Below are positions 46,402 through 55,103 of a stretch of 64,000 nucleotides of DNA, piece after piece (position 1 is the stretch's first letter; every line of letters begins with the position of its first letter). The notes below the pieces were generated by a model, which worked only from the letters and a program-made list of their open reading frames with translations, had not been told where the DNA came from and ran no database searches. The DNA is from Methanomassiliicoccales archaeon (GTDB lineage: Archaea; Thermoplasmatota; Thermoplasmata; Methanomassiliicoccales; UBA472): NCBI GenBank assembly GCA_038740345.1, contig JAVYMA010000008.1, positions 1 to 64,000 of the forward strand. Reading direction: 5' to 3'. A program made the translations under genes and the position numbers.

Positions 46402-46780
46402 AATAAATTTATATATTAAAATAATTAATTTAAAAATTCAGTCCTTATAGTATATTTCGAAAGGATGAGCGATTAGTCATGCACCTATACCAGACATGCT
46501 GGTTTGTGTCAGACAAGAGAATCAAATTGATTGGCTATACGAGCTTTCGATGACATTAAAATCAAAGAGCCCGAAAACAGTTTGTGGAAGATACTTTTAC
46601 ACCTGGAATGCGAGTGAATGTTTATTAAGATTCACTTGGGATATTGGCTAATAATGTATGTGAGGAAAAAAGATAAAATCGAGTTTCATCGAAGGAATGG
46701 TCGAACGGCCATCTTTTTATGGAAAGTTACCTTGATGTTAAGAGCCAGACATGTATATGGTAATGCTTTTCCCCACCGAA
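46402..46780. other. Intergenic region before the L3 operon
   Basis: About 380 bases. A 51-codon frame at 46496-46651 has no ribosome site and no family match and is not called. The rest is AT-rich without recognisable features. Confidence 0.45.
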
Positions 46781-46995
46781 TAGATTAAATATGGAAACCC
46801 TTATGCGACATTGCTCAACGCGCTGAGGACGTTCGACCAGACTCCATGGGCAATGCGGAAGCAACCCTCTACTTCCTGCCAACCATTCTGGCAGGCTGAA
46901 ACGGTGTCACGGTCGAAGGTTCGAACAAATGCACTCTTGCATGCGTTAGCCAATTAGAGAGTGTGCTCTCTCGCAAATTGCGCAGAGGGGGAACC
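46781..46995 (+). promoter_or_regulatory. Promoter and structured leader of the ribosomal protein operon
   Basis: TAGATTAAATATGG (46781-46794) is a TATA candidate, giving a leader of about 180 nt. In it TTCGACC (46832-46838) pairs with GGTCGAA (46911-46917) around an inner hairpin CCTGCCA-ACCATTC-TGGCAGG (46875-46895). A third hairpin AGAGAG-TGTG-CTCTCT (46956-46971) follows, just before the GAGGGGG ribosome site of rpl3. Leaders of this kind often bind a ribosomal protein for feedback; no specific ligand is assigned. Confidence 0.5.
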
Positions 46996-47994
46996 ATGCC
47001 AAACAAAAGACGTCCTAAGAAAGGATCACAAGGGTATTCGCCTCGAGTTAGGGCGAAACGCCAAGTACCCAGATTGGAGGCTTGGCCAGAGATTAGCGAA
47101 GGCCCTAAGGTGCAGGGTTTCGCCGGCTACAAGGCTGGTATGACCCATGCTTTCATAACAGACTTCCGTTCCCAGAGCACTACTGCTGGTCAGGAAATAA
47201 AAATACCAGTGACAGTGCTTGAAGTGCCACCAATGAAAGTGGCAGCGGTTAGAGTCTACGAAAATACGCGCTATGGCCTGAGGACTGCTGGGGAAGTTTG
47301 GACTTCCAGTGTCGATGAGACTTTAGCTCGACTGCTGCCCATCCCAAAGCAGGTTAATGCCGAAGAGGCATGGACCAAATTAAAGAATGTGGACATTGAA
47401 GATGTCCGCATCCTTGCATATACACAGCCAAAATTGGTCAAAGGGGTGCCGAAGAAAAAGCCTGAACTTATGGAGCTGCGGATTGGCGGTGGCAACATGG
47501 AGGCTAGGTTAGAGTATGCTAAATCCATACTGGGCAAAGAGATAACCATAAACGACTTTGCCAAGGATGGGGGAATGATTGATGTCGCCGCGATCACGAA
47601 AGGTAAAGGCTTCCAAGGCGCCATCAAAAGATGGGGCCTAAAGCTTCTTCATCACAAGAACAGTAAACACCGACGCATGATTGGGACATTGGCCCCCAAG
47701 CGACCGGGTTATGTAAGACCTACCGTTCCTCAAGCAGGTCAGATGGGATACCATCAGCGCACAGAGTTGAACAAGAGGATTATTAAGATTGGTGAAAAAG
47801 GAGAGGAAGTCACTCCCAAGGGAGGATTCCTCCATTATGGGCAGGTGGTGAATTCGTACGTACTCATTCACGGTTCTGTGCCAGGACCAGCCAAGCGATT
47901 GGTTCGCCTGCGTGATCCAGTAAGAAAGAGTCCTCCCTTGAAAGAGGCTCCGAACATCGTATACATCTCCACAGAGAGCAAGCAGGGGGCATAA
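46996..47994 (+). CDS. rpl3: Ribosomal protein L3
   Basis: First gene of the ribosomal superoperon, 332 residues. Begins PNKRRPKKGSQGYSPRVRAK and contains GFAGYKAGMTHAFITD, AITKGKGFQGAIKRWG, the HHKNSKHRRMIGTLAPKRPG loop and MGYHQRTELNKRI. Archaeal L3 starts with such a basic segment. The frame opens at 46963, but the ATG at 46996 has GAGGGGG just before it. The tip of L3 reaches the peptidyl transferase centre. Confidence 0.97.
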   Translation: MPNKRRPKKGSQGYSPRVRAKRQVPRLEAWPEISEGPKVQGFAGYKAGMTHAFITDFRSQSTTAGQEIKIPVTVLEVPPMKVAAVRVYENTRYGLRTAGEVWTSSVDETLARLLPIPKQVNAEEAWTKLKNVDIEDVRILAYTQPKLVKGVPKKKPELMELRIGGGNMEARLEYAKSILGKEITINDFAKDGGMIDVAAITKGKGFQGAIKRWGLKLLHHKNSKHRRMIGTLAPKRPGYVRPTVPQAGQMGYHQRTELNKRIIKIGEKGEEVTPKGGFLHYGQVVNSYVLIHGSVPGPAKRLVRLRDPVRKSPPLKEAPNIVYISTESKQGA

Positions 47995-47997
47995 GGA

Positions 47998-48765
47998 ATG
48001 AAAAAGAATGTCAATGTGTACTCATTGAAAGGTGAGGTCGTAGGGAAAGAGGAGTTGCCCTCTGTCTTCTCAACCGCTCACCGCCCAGATGTCATAAGGA
48101 AGGCAGTGATCGCTGAAGAATCGAACCGCCGGCAACCATATGGTTCTAAATTTGAGGCGGGGATGAGGCACGCTGTATCCACATGGGGTAAGGGAAGGGG
48201 TGTAGCCCGTGTGCAGCGCTTGAGCCAAGGGGCAAGAGCGGCAGAGTCGCCTAACAACGTGGGAGGTAGAAGGGCCTTCCCACCCAAGCCTGAGAGGTCA
48301 TGGAAGTTGAAAGTGAATAAGAAAGAAAAGGCTTTGGCCAGAAAATCAGCCCTTGCCGCTATGGCAGATATAAAGATGGTCCAGGCAAGAGGGCATCAAG
48401 TCAAAGAGGAGATAACACTACCAGTAGTATTCGAGGATGCAGTGGAGCAGTTAGATAGCACCGCGGAGGTCATCTCTGCCTTTGCATCTGTCGGCCTCCA
48501 CGATGATTTGGTCCGGGCCAAGGACAGCAAGAAGGTCCGCCCTGGCAGGGGAAAAATGCGCGGAAGGCGCTATAAGGCGGCACGATCAGTTTTAATAGTA
48601 GTGACGGACAAGAATGCTCCCCTGTACAGAAGCGCTAGGAACCTGCCTGGAGTTGAAGTGGTTGCTCCTGGGGAATTGAGCACGGGTATCTTGGCCCCAG
48701 GGGGAGCGGCGGGGAGATTGGCAGTCTTTTCACAATCCGCCCTTAAGAAGTTAGGAGAGTGGTGA
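47998..48765 (+). CDS. rpl4: Ribosomal protein L4
   Basis: Archaeal L4 (L1e) of 255 residues. Conserved elements: HRPDVIRKAVIAEESNRRQPYG, the loop GKGRGVARVQRLSQGARAAESP that lines the exit tunnel, GGRRAFPPKPERSWKLKVNKKEK, and GRGKMRGRRYKAARSVLIVV. It begins 3 nt after rpl3 and overlaps the start of rpl23. Confidence 0.97.
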   Translation: MKKNVNVYSLKGEVVGKEELPSVFSTAHRPDVIRKAVIAEESNRRQPYGSKFEAGMRHAVSTWGKGRGVARVQRLSQGARAAESPNNVGGRRAFPPKPERSWKLKVNKKEKALARKSALAAMADIKMVQARGHQVKEEITLPVVFEDAVEQLDSTAEVISAFASVGLHDDLVRAKDSKKVRPGRGKMRGRRYKAARSVLIVVTDKNAPLYRSARNLPGVEVVAPGELSTGILAPGGAAGRLAVFSQSALKKLGEW

Positions 48766-49052
48766 GCGTGTCGAAACTAGATGAGATACTATTACATCCC
48801 TATGTTACAGAGAAGACCATGAATCAGATGACGGGCACGCCCACCCAGAATTTCAAAGACGGAAATAGACTGGAGTTCATCGTCAAACGCGATGCCACCA
48901 AAGCAGAGATTAAAGCGGCTTTTGAAAGAAGGTTCGAGGTCAAGGTAGAGAAGGTCTGGACAAAGATAGACAAGGAAGGGAAGCATGCGATCATCAAACT
49001 GGCAGAAGGTTACTCTGCCGAAGATATCGGCATGAGGATAGGAGTGTTCTGA
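48759..49052 (+). CDS. rpl23: Ribosomal protein L23
   Basis: A 97-residue protein at the exit of the nascent-peptide tunnel, a docking site for SRP and the translocon. Contains LLHPYVTEKTMNQ, LEFIVKRDATKAEIKAAFER and EVKVEKVWTKID. Several GTG codons (48759, 48762, 48768) can serve as start, with GGAG at 48754-48757; the exact N-terminus is uncertain by three residues. Confidence 0.95.
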   Translation: MVSVSKLDEILLHPYVTEKTMNQMTGTPTQNFKDGNRLEFIVKRDATKAEIKAAFERRFEVKVEKVWTKIDKEGKHAIIKLAEGYSAEDIGMRIGVF

Positions 49053-49062
49053 GGTGGGATGA

Positions 49063-49764
49063 ATGGGGAAACAACTCAGACAGCAAAGACGGGGTCGAGG
49101 AGGACCAGTATATAGATCTCCCAGTCATAGGCACCTGGGTGCCGTTGGGCACCCTGAGGGTGATAACGTCATAGGTAAGATAATCGACATCGTGCACGCT
49201 CCAGGTCGCTCTGGTCCCTTGGCTAAGGTGCAATTCGCAAATTGTGTACAGCATATACTCGCCGCAGAAGGGATGATGGTAGGACAGGAAATCGTGATAG
49301 GAGGCAACGCACCGATAGCATCAGGCAATGTTCTGCCCTTGGCCTCCCTACCGGAAGGGACGTTGGTGCACAATATAGAAGCTAGGCCAGGCGATGGGGG
49401 TAAGTTCGTCAGGACGTCTGGTAGTGCAGCCACTCTGGTCAGTCGTGGCGAGAAGGTTATAGTGCTCATGCCTAGCGGAGAGTTCAAGAGTTTCGACCCT
49501 CGGTGCCGCGCATCCATCGGCACTGTTGCGGGAGGAGGGCATACAGAAAAGCCTTTCGGCAAGGCAGGTAACAAATTCCATGCCTATCGTTCGCGTGCTA
49601 AAGCCTATTTCAAAGTAAAAGGCATCGCGATGAACGCGGTCAACCATCCTCATGGAGGTGGAGGGCATCCCCATGTTGGCAAACCGAGCACAGTAGGAAG
49701 GAATGCCCCTCCAGGAAGGAAGGTAGGCCGGCTCTCGCCTAAGAAGAGGAAGAAGGAGAAGTGA
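49063..49764 (+). CDS. rpl2: Ribosomal protein L2
   Basis: A 233-residue universal protein needed for subunit joining and peptidyl transfer. Starts GKQLRQQRRGRGGPVYRSPSH, has GNVLPLASLPEGTLVHNIE, and the C-terminal MNAVNHPHGGGGHPHVGKPS segment with the conserved His near the catalytic centre. The end is very basic (KVGRLSPKKRKKEK). Confidence 0.97.
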   Translation: MGKQLRQQRRGRGGPVYRSPSHRHLGAVGHPEGDNVIGKIIDIVHAPGRSGPLAKVQFANCVQHILAAEGMMVGQEIVIGGNAPIASGNVLPLASLPEGTLVHNIEARPGDGGKFVRTSGSAATLVSRGEKVIVLMPSGEFKSFDPRCRASIGTVAGGGHTEKPFGKAGNKFHAYRSRAKAYFKVKGIAMNAVNHPHGGGGHPHVGKPSTVGRNAPPGRKVGRLSPKKRKKEK

Positions 49765-49769
49765 ACCTG

Positions 49770-50234
49770 ATGGCTGAGGAAAAACCGCTGACAGGAACCA
49801 AGGCCTCGAGAAGGAAGCAAAGAAAGAAGAAGGGCGCGATCCAAGCCAGGCGAAAGAAGGAATTCACCTATCGTGGATATACCTTGGACGAGCTCCTGGA
49901 AATGCCTTTTGAAGAGGTCCTGGGGCTCATGCCGTCACGTGTCCGCCGCACCTTCAACAGAGGCTTGAACGAGGAACAGAAGGTGACGTTCGATAAAATC
50001 GTGGCAGCTGAATCTGAGGTGGTGCGCACCCATCGTCGCGATATCCCCATTGTTCCTGCATTCGTGGGCAAGAAAGTTGCCGTACACAACGGCAAGGAGT
50101 TCAAGGAATTCGAGATCAAACCCGAGATGATTGGGCACTACCTAGGAGAGTTCGCCATGACTCGCAAGCCAGTCACCCACAGTGGCCCTGGTGTTGGTGC
50201 TACTAGATCCTCGAAGTTCCTGCCACTCAAGTGA
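49770..50234 (+). CDS. rps19: Ribosomal protein S19
   Basis: Small-subunit head protein, 154 residues. The core is FTYRGYTLDELLEMPFEE, then LMPSRVRRTFNRGL, and RRDIPIVPAFVGKKVAVHNG and MIGHYLGEFAMTRKPVTHSG. It has the archaeal N-terminal extension rich in Lys. GTG 49761 is in frame, but its GGAG is too close (2 nt), so the ATG at 49770 is preferred. Confidence 0.96.
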   Translation: MAEEKPLTGTKASRRKQRKKKGAIQARRKKEFTYRGYTLDELLEMPFEEVLGLMPSRVRRTFNRGLNEEQKVTFDKIVAAESEVVRTHRRDIPIVPAFVGKKVAVHNGKEFKEFEIKPEMIGHYLGEFAMTRKPVTHSGPGVGATRSSKFLPLK

Positions 50235-50245
50235 GGTGTTGAAAT

Positions 50246-50692
50246 ATGGCAGGGTATACTCAACAAACGGACCCCGACAAAACGGCGCGCGCGATTGGCA
50301 AGGAAATGCCTATCTCTCCCAAAGACTCGCGCGAGATATGCCGGATGATCCGTGGTAAGAACGTCACAGTGGCAATTTCTATGCTTGAAGAAGTAGAAGC
50401 TCTGAAAAGACCGGTTCCAATGGCCCGTTACAAAAAAGGGATCGCTCATAAAAAGGGGGTAGGGCCGGGGCGGTTCCCAAAAAAAGCAGCGAGAGCCATT
50501 CGCAAGGTGTTGGAGGACGCCAAGGCTAACGCTGAGTACAAAGGACTCGATGCGGACAATATGCGGATACGGGTAGTAGCGGCACATCTCGGCCGAACTA
50601 TACCCGGATACATGCCAAGGGCCTACGGACGGAGCAGCCCCTGGAATCAGCAGACGGTAAACATCGAGGTGATTCTTGAGGAGGTCGAGTGA
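50246..50692 (+). CDS. rpl22: Ribosomal protein L22
   Basis: A 148-residue protein whose beta hairpin lines the exit tunnel. Contains AIGKEMPISPKDSREICRMI, GKNVTVAISMLEEVEALKRP, GRFPKKAARAIRKVLEDAKA and the C-terminal RAYGRSSPWNQQTVNIEVIL. GAGGTGTTGAAAT precedes the ATG. Its stop lies within the start region of rps3. Confidence 0.96.
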   Translation: MAGYTQQTDPDKTARAIGKEMPISPKDSREICRMIRGKNVTVAISMLEEVEALKRPVPMARYKKGIAHKKGVGPGRFPKKAARAIRKVLEDAKANAEYKGLDADNMRIRVVAAHLGRTIPGYMPRAYGRSSPWNQQTVNIEVILEEVE

Positions 50693-50693
50693 T

Positions 50694-51440
50694 TTGGCCA
50701 ATGAAAGGAAATTCGTAACGGAGAACATTCGCAGGGTGCTGCTCAAGGAGTACCTGATGAAAGCCGTAGACCGAGCTGGTTTTGGCGGTGTTGATGTGCA
50801 GCGCACGCCTATGGGCACCAGAGTGACCTTGATTACCGAGCGGCCAGGGATAGTCATCGGCCGCCGTGGAGCGGCCATTAAAACGCTAACAACCGCCATA
50901 GAAAAGGATTTCAAGTTCGACAACCCACAGGTAGAAGTTCAGGAGGTTGACAATCCCAATCTCAACGCTCAAATCATGGCAGAGAAGCTGGCCTTTGCAT
51001 TGGAAAGAGGTTGGCATTTCCGCCGCGCCGGGCACTCTACGGTCCGTCGTGTGATGGACGCGGGCGCTAGAGGTTGCCATGTAGTCATCGCTGGAAAGCT
51101 TACAGGAGAAAGGCATCGCACAGAGAAATTCAAAGAAGGTTACATCAAGTTCTGCGGTGAGCCCAAGCTCAGGTTTGTGCGACAGGGGTTCGCCGTGGCC
51201 AAGCTAAAACCAGGAGTGATAGGCGTAAAAGTGGAGATCATGGCTCCTGACGCTCGACTTCCTGATGAGACCGATGTGGTGCCAGTGGAAGAGGCGGTAA
51301 AGATCCTGCCAGAGATGGCAGATAAGATATTGCCAAAGGAGGAGAGCGCCTTGGCAGAGGCGGTGCGGGTTGAGAGCGAGCCAAACCCAGCTTCAACAGA
51401 AGTAGCCAAGGCTGAGACGAACAAGGAGGTTACGAGCTAA
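50694..51440 (+). CDS. rps3: Ribosomal protein S3
   Basis: A 248-residue protein at the mRNA entry channel, with a KH domain (GIVIGRRGAAIKTLTTAIE, GxxG as GRRG) and the C-terminal GFAVAKLKPGVIGVKVEIMAP domain. A Glu/Ala-rich tail follows, as in many archaea. The frame reaches back to a TTG at 50676; the TTG at 50694 starts the family sequence ANERKFVTENIRR and has GAGGAGGT at 7 nt, so it is chosen. Confidence 0.96.
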   Translation: MANERKFVTENIRRVLLKEYLMKAVDRAGFGGVDVQRTPMGTRVTLITERPGIVIGRRGAAIKTLTTAIEKDFKFDNPQVEVQEVDNPNLNAQIMAEKLAFALERGWHFRRAGHSTVRRVMDAGARGCHVVIAGKLTGERHRTEKFKEGYIKFCGEPKLRFVRQGFAVAKLKPGVIGVKVEIMAPDARLPDETDVVPVEEAVKILPEMADKILPKEESALAEAVRVESEPNPASTEVAKAETNKEVTS

Positions 51441-51640
51441 TGGCGCTTCTAAGGACAAAAGAGATAAGAGAAATGTCCCCAGAGGATAGGGCCAAAAGGC
51501 TGCGGGAGCTCCGCGATGAGCTCATGCATGAGCGAGGAACAGCGGCGATGGGTGGAGCCCCGGCCAATCCCGGCAGGATCAGGGCCATCCGGACCAACAT
51601 CGCCCGTATCCTGACCGTCCAGAGGGAGGAGAAGAAGTAA
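51440..51640 (+). CDS. rpl29: Ribosomal protein L29
   Basis: A 66-residue helical hairpin protein near the tunnel exit. Sequence ALLRTKEIREMSPEDRAKRL, LRDELMHERGTAAMGG and NPGRIRAIRTNIARILTV matches the family throughout. It shares single-base overlaps with rps3 before it and with the aIF1 gene after it (TAATG junctions). Confidence 0.95.
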   Translation: MALLRTKEIREMSPEDRAKRLRELRDELMHERGTAAMGGAPANPGRIRAIRTNIARILTVQREEKK

Positions 51641-51939
51641 TGGCAGAGATTTGCTCCACGTGTGGACTGCCGAAGGAACTGTGCATGTGCGAGGAGATCG
51701 CACGTGAGCAGCAGACGGTGAAGATAAGCACCGATTCACGACGCTATGGCAAGGTCGTTACGATAGTGGAAGGATTCGACCCCAATGATATCGACATTGA
51801 GGACCTAGCGCGTAAGCTGAAGACCAAATGTGCCGCCGGTGGAACCGCCAAGGACGGCAAGATCGAACTCCAAGGCGACCACAAGAAGAAGGTGCAGAAG
51901 GCCTTGGAGGACATGGGCTTCAAGACCGAGGTCAGATGA
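51640..51939 (+). CDS. Translation initiation factor aIF1 (SUI1)
   Basis: A 99-residue SUI1-family factor that monitors start-codon pairing on the small subunit. N-terminal zinc-like knuckle CSTCGLPKELCMC, then the core RRYGKVVTIVEGFDPND, LKTKCAAGGTAKDGKIELQG and the DHKKKVQKALEDMGFK helix. Its position between rpl29 and the RNase P gene is conserved in euryarchaea. Confidence 0.95.
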   Translation: MAEICSTCGLPKELCMCEEIAREQQTVKISTDSRRYGKVVTIVEGFDPNDIDIEDLARKLKTKCAAGGTAKDGKIELQGDHKKKVQKALEDMGFKTEVR

Positions 51940-51946
51940 GGAGCGA

Positions 51947-52210
51947 ATGAAGAAGAGGGATTTCATGAGAATGGAGTTCATAGGCTTGGAAGTTGAGGTC
52001 ATCGAATCCAACCATCCCGGATATCTGCATATCGCAGGGACGGTGGTGGACGAGACCAAGAACACCATCACCATAGCCACAGGAAAGAAGGAGGTTATGG
52101 TACCCAAGCCCTCGAACACTTTCCAGTTCACATGGGGCAGCGAGAAGATAACCGTGCAGGGCACGGAAATCCAACACCGGCCCGAGGATAGGATCAAGAA
52201 AATCAGGTGA
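51947..52210 (+). CDS. rnp1: RNase P protein component 1 (Rpp29/Pop4)
   Basis: An 87-residue Sm-like barrel protein that binds the specificity domain of RNase P RNA. Contains [39 protein letters not shown] and [13 protein letters not shown] longer frame opens at 51830, but that part overlaps the aIF1 gene; the ATG at 51947 has GAGGAG just before it. It lies in the standard place before rps17. Confidence 0.94.
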   Translation: MKKRDFMRMEFIGLEVEVIESNHPGYLHIAGTVVDETKNTITIATGKKEVMVPKPSNTFQFTWGSEKITVQGTEIQHRPEDRIKKIR

Positions 52211-52214
52211 TGTT

Positions 52215-52544
52215 ATGGAGAAAAAGGCCAGAGACATAGGCATCGACGTCAAGGCTCCAGCTACCGCTTGCCAGGATAAGCATTGCCCATTCCACGGAAG
52301 CTTATCCGTCCGCGGCCAGCTCATCGACGGTAAGGTCGTCTCCCAGAAGATGACTAACACCGCGGTGGTGGAGCGGAATTTTCTGAAGTACGACTCGAAG
52401 TATGAGAGATATGCCAAGAAGACCTCCAGATACTCCGCGCATTGCCCCCCTTGCCTGCAAGTCAAGGAGGGGGATGAGGTTCGTATAATGGAGTGCCGTC
52501 CGTTGAGTAAGACGGTTTCCTTCGTGATAGTGGAGAAGAGGTGA
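52215..52544 (+). CDS. rps17: Ribosomal protein S17
   Basis: A 109-residue OB-fold protein that binds helix 11 of 16S rRNA. Contains [20 protein letters not shown], the central [20 protein letters not shown] and the C-terminal [20 protein letters not shown]. The N-terminal extension has Cys residues ([11 protein letters not shown]) typical of archaeal S17. It overlaps rpl14 at its end. Confidence 0.96.
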   Translation: MEKKARDIGIDVKAPATACQDKHCPFHGSLSVRGQLIDGKVVSQKMTNTAVVERNFLKYDSKYERYAKKTSRYSAHCPPCLQVKEGDEVRIMECRPLSKTVSFVIVEKR

Positions 52545-52549
52545 GCGGG

Positions 52550-52948
52550 ATGAAGGGACTAGCGGGAAAACAGACTAGGGGCATAATGACTGGTACCGTT
52601 CTAGACGTTATAGATAACAGCGGTGCCAAGACCATCTCTGTCATCGCAGTTCCTGGATACCATGGTGTTAACCGAAGGCAGCCCTCGGCGGCAGTGGGCG
52701 ATATAATAGTAGCCTCTGTCAAGAAGGGAACCCCTGAGATGAGACGCCAAGTGGTATATGCCGTGATTGTCAGGCAGAGGAGACCTTTCCGTCGACCAGA
52801 CGGCACTATGGTCATGTTCGAGGACAACGCCGCGGTGATAACTACTGAGGAAGGCGAGACAAAAGGAACTGATATCAAAGGACCGGTTGCTAGAGAAGCG
52901 GCAGAAAGATGGCCACGCATCGCAGCCACCGCTTCCATGATCGTTTGA
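52550..52948 (+). CDS. rpl14: Ribosomal protein L14
   Basis: A 132-residue universal protein at the subunit interface, near the site where aIF6 binds. Contains TGTVLDVIDNSGAKTISVIA, the GDIIVASVKKGTPEMRRQVV strand pair, and MVMFEDNAAVITTEEGETKG. GTG at 52541 is in frame, but the ATG at 52550 begins the family sequence KGLAGKQTRGI and has GGTGA upstream. Confidence 0.96.
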   Translation: MKGLAGKQTRGIMTGTVLDVIDNSGAKTISVIAVPGYHGVNRRQPSAAVGDIIVASVKKGTPEMRRQVVYAVIVRQRRPFRRPDGTMVMFEDNAAVITTEEGETKGTDIKGPVAREAAERWPRIAATASMIV

Positions 52949-52959
52949 GGTGAGAGCAA

Positions 52960-53334
52960 ATGGTAAGCAAGCAGGCTAGAAAGCAGCGCAAGGCGCAGGC
53001 GAATGCTCCCTTGCATATCCGCCGCAGGATGGTGGCGTCCCACCTCAGCGAGGAGTTAAGGAAGCAATATGGAACCCGTTCGGCCATGGTGATCGTGGGC
53101 GATACTGTGAAAATAATGCGCGGTGATGAAAAGGTGAAGGGCATGGAGGGGAAGGTGACAAAAGTGGATACAAAAACGGGAAGGGTGATAGTTGAGGGCG
53201 TGACCATCGCCAAAGCCGATGGCACGCTAAAAGCCCGTCCAGTGCATTCTTCGAATCTTATGATAACGAAGTTGGACCTCACCGACGCCTGGCGTAAGGA
53301 AAGCCTTGAGAGGGGCAAGGAGGGTTCAGCGTGA
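52960..53334 (+). CDS. rpl24: Ribosomal protein L24
   Basis: A 124-residue KOW-domain protein, among the first to bind 23S rRNA. Contains HIRRRMVASHLSEELRKQYG, the KOW strand VGDTVKIMRGDEKVKGMEGK and TKVDTKTGRVIVEGVTIAKA, then ARPVHSSNLMITKLDL. The RSAMVIVGDT segment is typical of the archaeal form. It overlaps rps4e by 4 nt (GTGA). Confidence 0.96.
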   Translation: MVSKQARKQRKAQANAPLHIRRRMVASHLSEELRKQYGTRSAMVIVGDTVKIMRGDEKVKGMEGKVTKVDTKTGRVIVEGVTIAKADGTLKARPVHSSNLMITKLDLTDAWRKESLERGKEGSA

Positions 53335-54041
53335 CGAGGGATATGAAAAGATTAACCGCCCCACGCTCTTGGCCCGTGCCGAGAAAGGTCGCTCATTGGA
53401 TAGCCAAGCCCTCTCCTGGTCCACATGGAGTGGAGGAGAGCATGCCGCTGGTGGTGGTGCTGCGCGATATCCTGAAGGTAGCGGATACTGCCAAGGAGGT
53501 CAAGCGCATCCTTAGGAACAGGGACGTTTTGGTGGATGGCCGTGTTGTAACGGACCACGAATTCCCCCTAGGACTCATGGACGTGCTCTCGATACCCAAG
53601 CTGGGACAACATTACCGCATGATGTTGGACCGTAATGGCAAGTTCCGACCCGTGAAGGTGCCGGAGGGAAAGCATACCTGGAAGCTGTGTCGGATAGAAG
53701 GTAAGACCACGGTTTCCGGAGGCAGGACGCAGTTGAATCTGCATGATGGGCGCAATCTGCTCGTCTCTAAGGACGTTTACAAGGTAGGAGATGTGCTGAA
53801 GTTAGAAGTTCCTTCTCAAAAGATATTGGACACATACAAGCTGGCTAAAGGATCTACCGCGCTCATCACCTCCGGATCCAACGTCGGCCAGCTAGAAGTG
53901 GTTGAAGAATACATCGTTCAAAGGACAGTGGCTCCCAATCTGGTGAAATTCAGGGATGGAAAAGTAACTATCAAGGACAACGTCTTCGTGGTGGGGTCAA
54001 AGGCCCCTGAAGTCGAGCTTCCGGAGGCGAGCGTATTATGA
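53331..54041 (+). CDS. rps4e: Ribosomal protein S4e
   Basis: A 236-residue archaeal/eukaryotic small-subunit protein. Contains MKRLTAPRSWPVPRKVAHWI, the S4-like RNA-binding segment VKRILRNRDVLVDGRVVTDH, and a C-terminal KOW-like part (TALITSGSNVGQLEVVEEYI). The start is GTG at 53331 with GGAGGG at 6 nt. It overlaps rpl24 before and rpl5 after, both by 4 nt. Confidence 0.96.
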   Translation: MTRDMKRLTAPRSWPVPRKVAHWIAKPSPGPHGVEESMPLVVVLRDILKVADTAKEVKRILRNRDVLVDGRVVTDHEFPLGLMDVLSIPKLGQHYRMMLDRNGKFRPVKVPEGKHTWKLCRIEGKTTVSGGRTQLNLHDGRNLLVSKDVYKVGDVLKLEVPSQKILDTYKLAKGSTALITSGSNVGQLEVVEEYIVQRTVAPNLVKFRDGKVTIKDNVFVVGSKAPEVELPEASVL

Positions 54042-54550
54042 GCGAAATAATGAGACAGCCCCGCATCGTGAAGGTTGTCGTCAATATCGGAGTGGGCGAT
54101 GCCGGTGAGAGGTTGGAGAAGGCACAGAAAGTGCTTCAAATGGTTACCAACCATAAGCCAATGGTTACGCACGCCAAAATAACCAACCGTGAGCTGGGAG
54201 TGAGAAAGGGAATGCCCATCGGCTGTAAGGTGACCCTGCGCGGCGAGGAGGCCGAGAAATTCTTGGTTAAGGCGCTAAGCACCAGAGGCAGGAAAGTGGC
54301 CTGGTACTCTTTCGACCCTGAGGGCAATCTCTCCTTCGGCATTCCCGACTATACCGATTTCGAGGGCATGAAATATGACCCTGAGATCGGCATCTTCGGA
54401 ATGGATGTAAATGTCGTGATCCAGAGGCCGGGTTACCGTATAACGCAAAGGCGCGTCATGAAGAGACGCTTGCCGAAAGAGCACCGCATGACACGGGAAG
54501 AGGCCATCAATTTCATGAAGGCGAAGTTCAACGCAGAGGTGGTCGAGTGA
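54038..54550 (+). CDS. rpl5: Ribosomal protein L5
   Basis: A 170-residue protein that binds 5S rRNA in the central protuberance. Contains [56 protein letters not shown] and the C-terminal [19 protein letters not shown] lies 9 nt before the ATG. It overlaps rps14 by 4 nt (GTGA). Confidence 0.96.
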   Translation: MSEIMRQPRIVKVVVNIGVGDAGERLEKAQKVLQMVTNHKPMVTHAKITNRELGVRKGMPIGCKVTLRGEEAEKFLVKALSTRGRKVAWYSFDPEGNLSFGIPDYTDFEGMKYDPEIGIFGMDVNVVIQRPGYRITQRRVMKRRLPKEHRMTREEAINFMKAKFNAEVVE

Positions 54551-54693
54551 AGCCAAAGAAGAAGTTCGGAAGGTCAGTAGGCTGCACCCGCTGCGGTCGA
54601 AAAAGAGGCATAGTGAGGAGGTATGGCATGCATCTGTGCCGCCAGTGCTTCCGGGAGATCGCGCCGCAGATAGGATTCAAGAAATATTCGTGA
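54547..54693 (+). CDS. rps14: Ribosomal protein S14 (zinc type)
   Basis: A 48-residue small-subunit protein starting at a GTG that overlaps the rpl5 stop. Sequence [20 protein letters not shown] and [19 protein letters not shown] carries the two C-x2-C pairs of the zinc-binding S14 form. Full length for archaea. Confidence 0.94.
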   Translation: MKPKKKFGRSVGCTRCGRKRGIVRRYGMHLCRQCFREIAPQIGFKKYS

Positions 54694-54704
54694 GGTGAGC
54701 CAAG

Positions 54705-55094
54705 ATGCAGAACGACCCCCTAAACGATGCCATGTCAACAATCAAGAACGCCTCCGTAGTAGGAAAGAAGGAGTGCACCATAAAGCCCTCCTCCAAGCTC
54801 ATCGGACGCGTGCTGAAGGTCATGGAGGAATCAGGATACATTAATCAATTCGAATTCATTGAGGACGGCAAGGCCGGGCAGTTCAAGGTCACGCTGCAGG
54901 GCAAGATAAACAATTGCGGCGTCATAAAGCCCCGCTATGCTGTTAAGAAGACTGAGCTGGAAAAATGGGAGTCAAGGTACCTCCCAGCACAGGACTTCGG
55001 CGTGCTCATCCTCACCACCACGGCGGGTGTGATATCGCACACCAAGGCTAAGGAGTTGGGTGTGGGTGGCAAGCTGCTCGCATATGTGTATTGA
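54705..55094 (+). CDS. rps8: Ribosomal protein S8
   Basis: A 129-residue protein of the 16S central domain. Contains [20 protein letters not shown], the [20 protein letters not shown] helix and the C-terminal signature [20 protein letters not shown]. In bacteria S8 is a feedback regulator of this operon half; no such site is evident here. GAGGTGAGCCAAG precedes the ATG. Confidence 0.96.
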   Translation: MQNDPLNDAMSTIKNASVVGKKECTIKPSSKLIGRVLKVMEESGYINQFEFIEDGKAGQFKVTLQGKINNCGVIKPRYAVKKTELEKWESRYLPAQDFGVLILTTTAGVISHTKAKELGVGGKLLAYVY

Positions 55095-55103
55095 GGGATT
55101 GAC

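Noticed and set aside
46496-46651. A 51-codon frame before the L3 operon.
   Set aside because: No ribosome site, no family resemblance and AT-rich surroundings; likely chance.
46832-46930. GGTTCGAA near 46918 and the structured leader as a tRNA, SRP RNA or RNase P RNA.
   Set aside because: No acceptor or anticodon arm, no GGTCAGG...GGAAG SRP core and no conserved RNase P segments.
51830-51946. Longer N-terminus for the RNase P protein.
   Set aside because: It overlaps the aIF1 gene in another frame; the ATG at 51947 has a good ribosome site.
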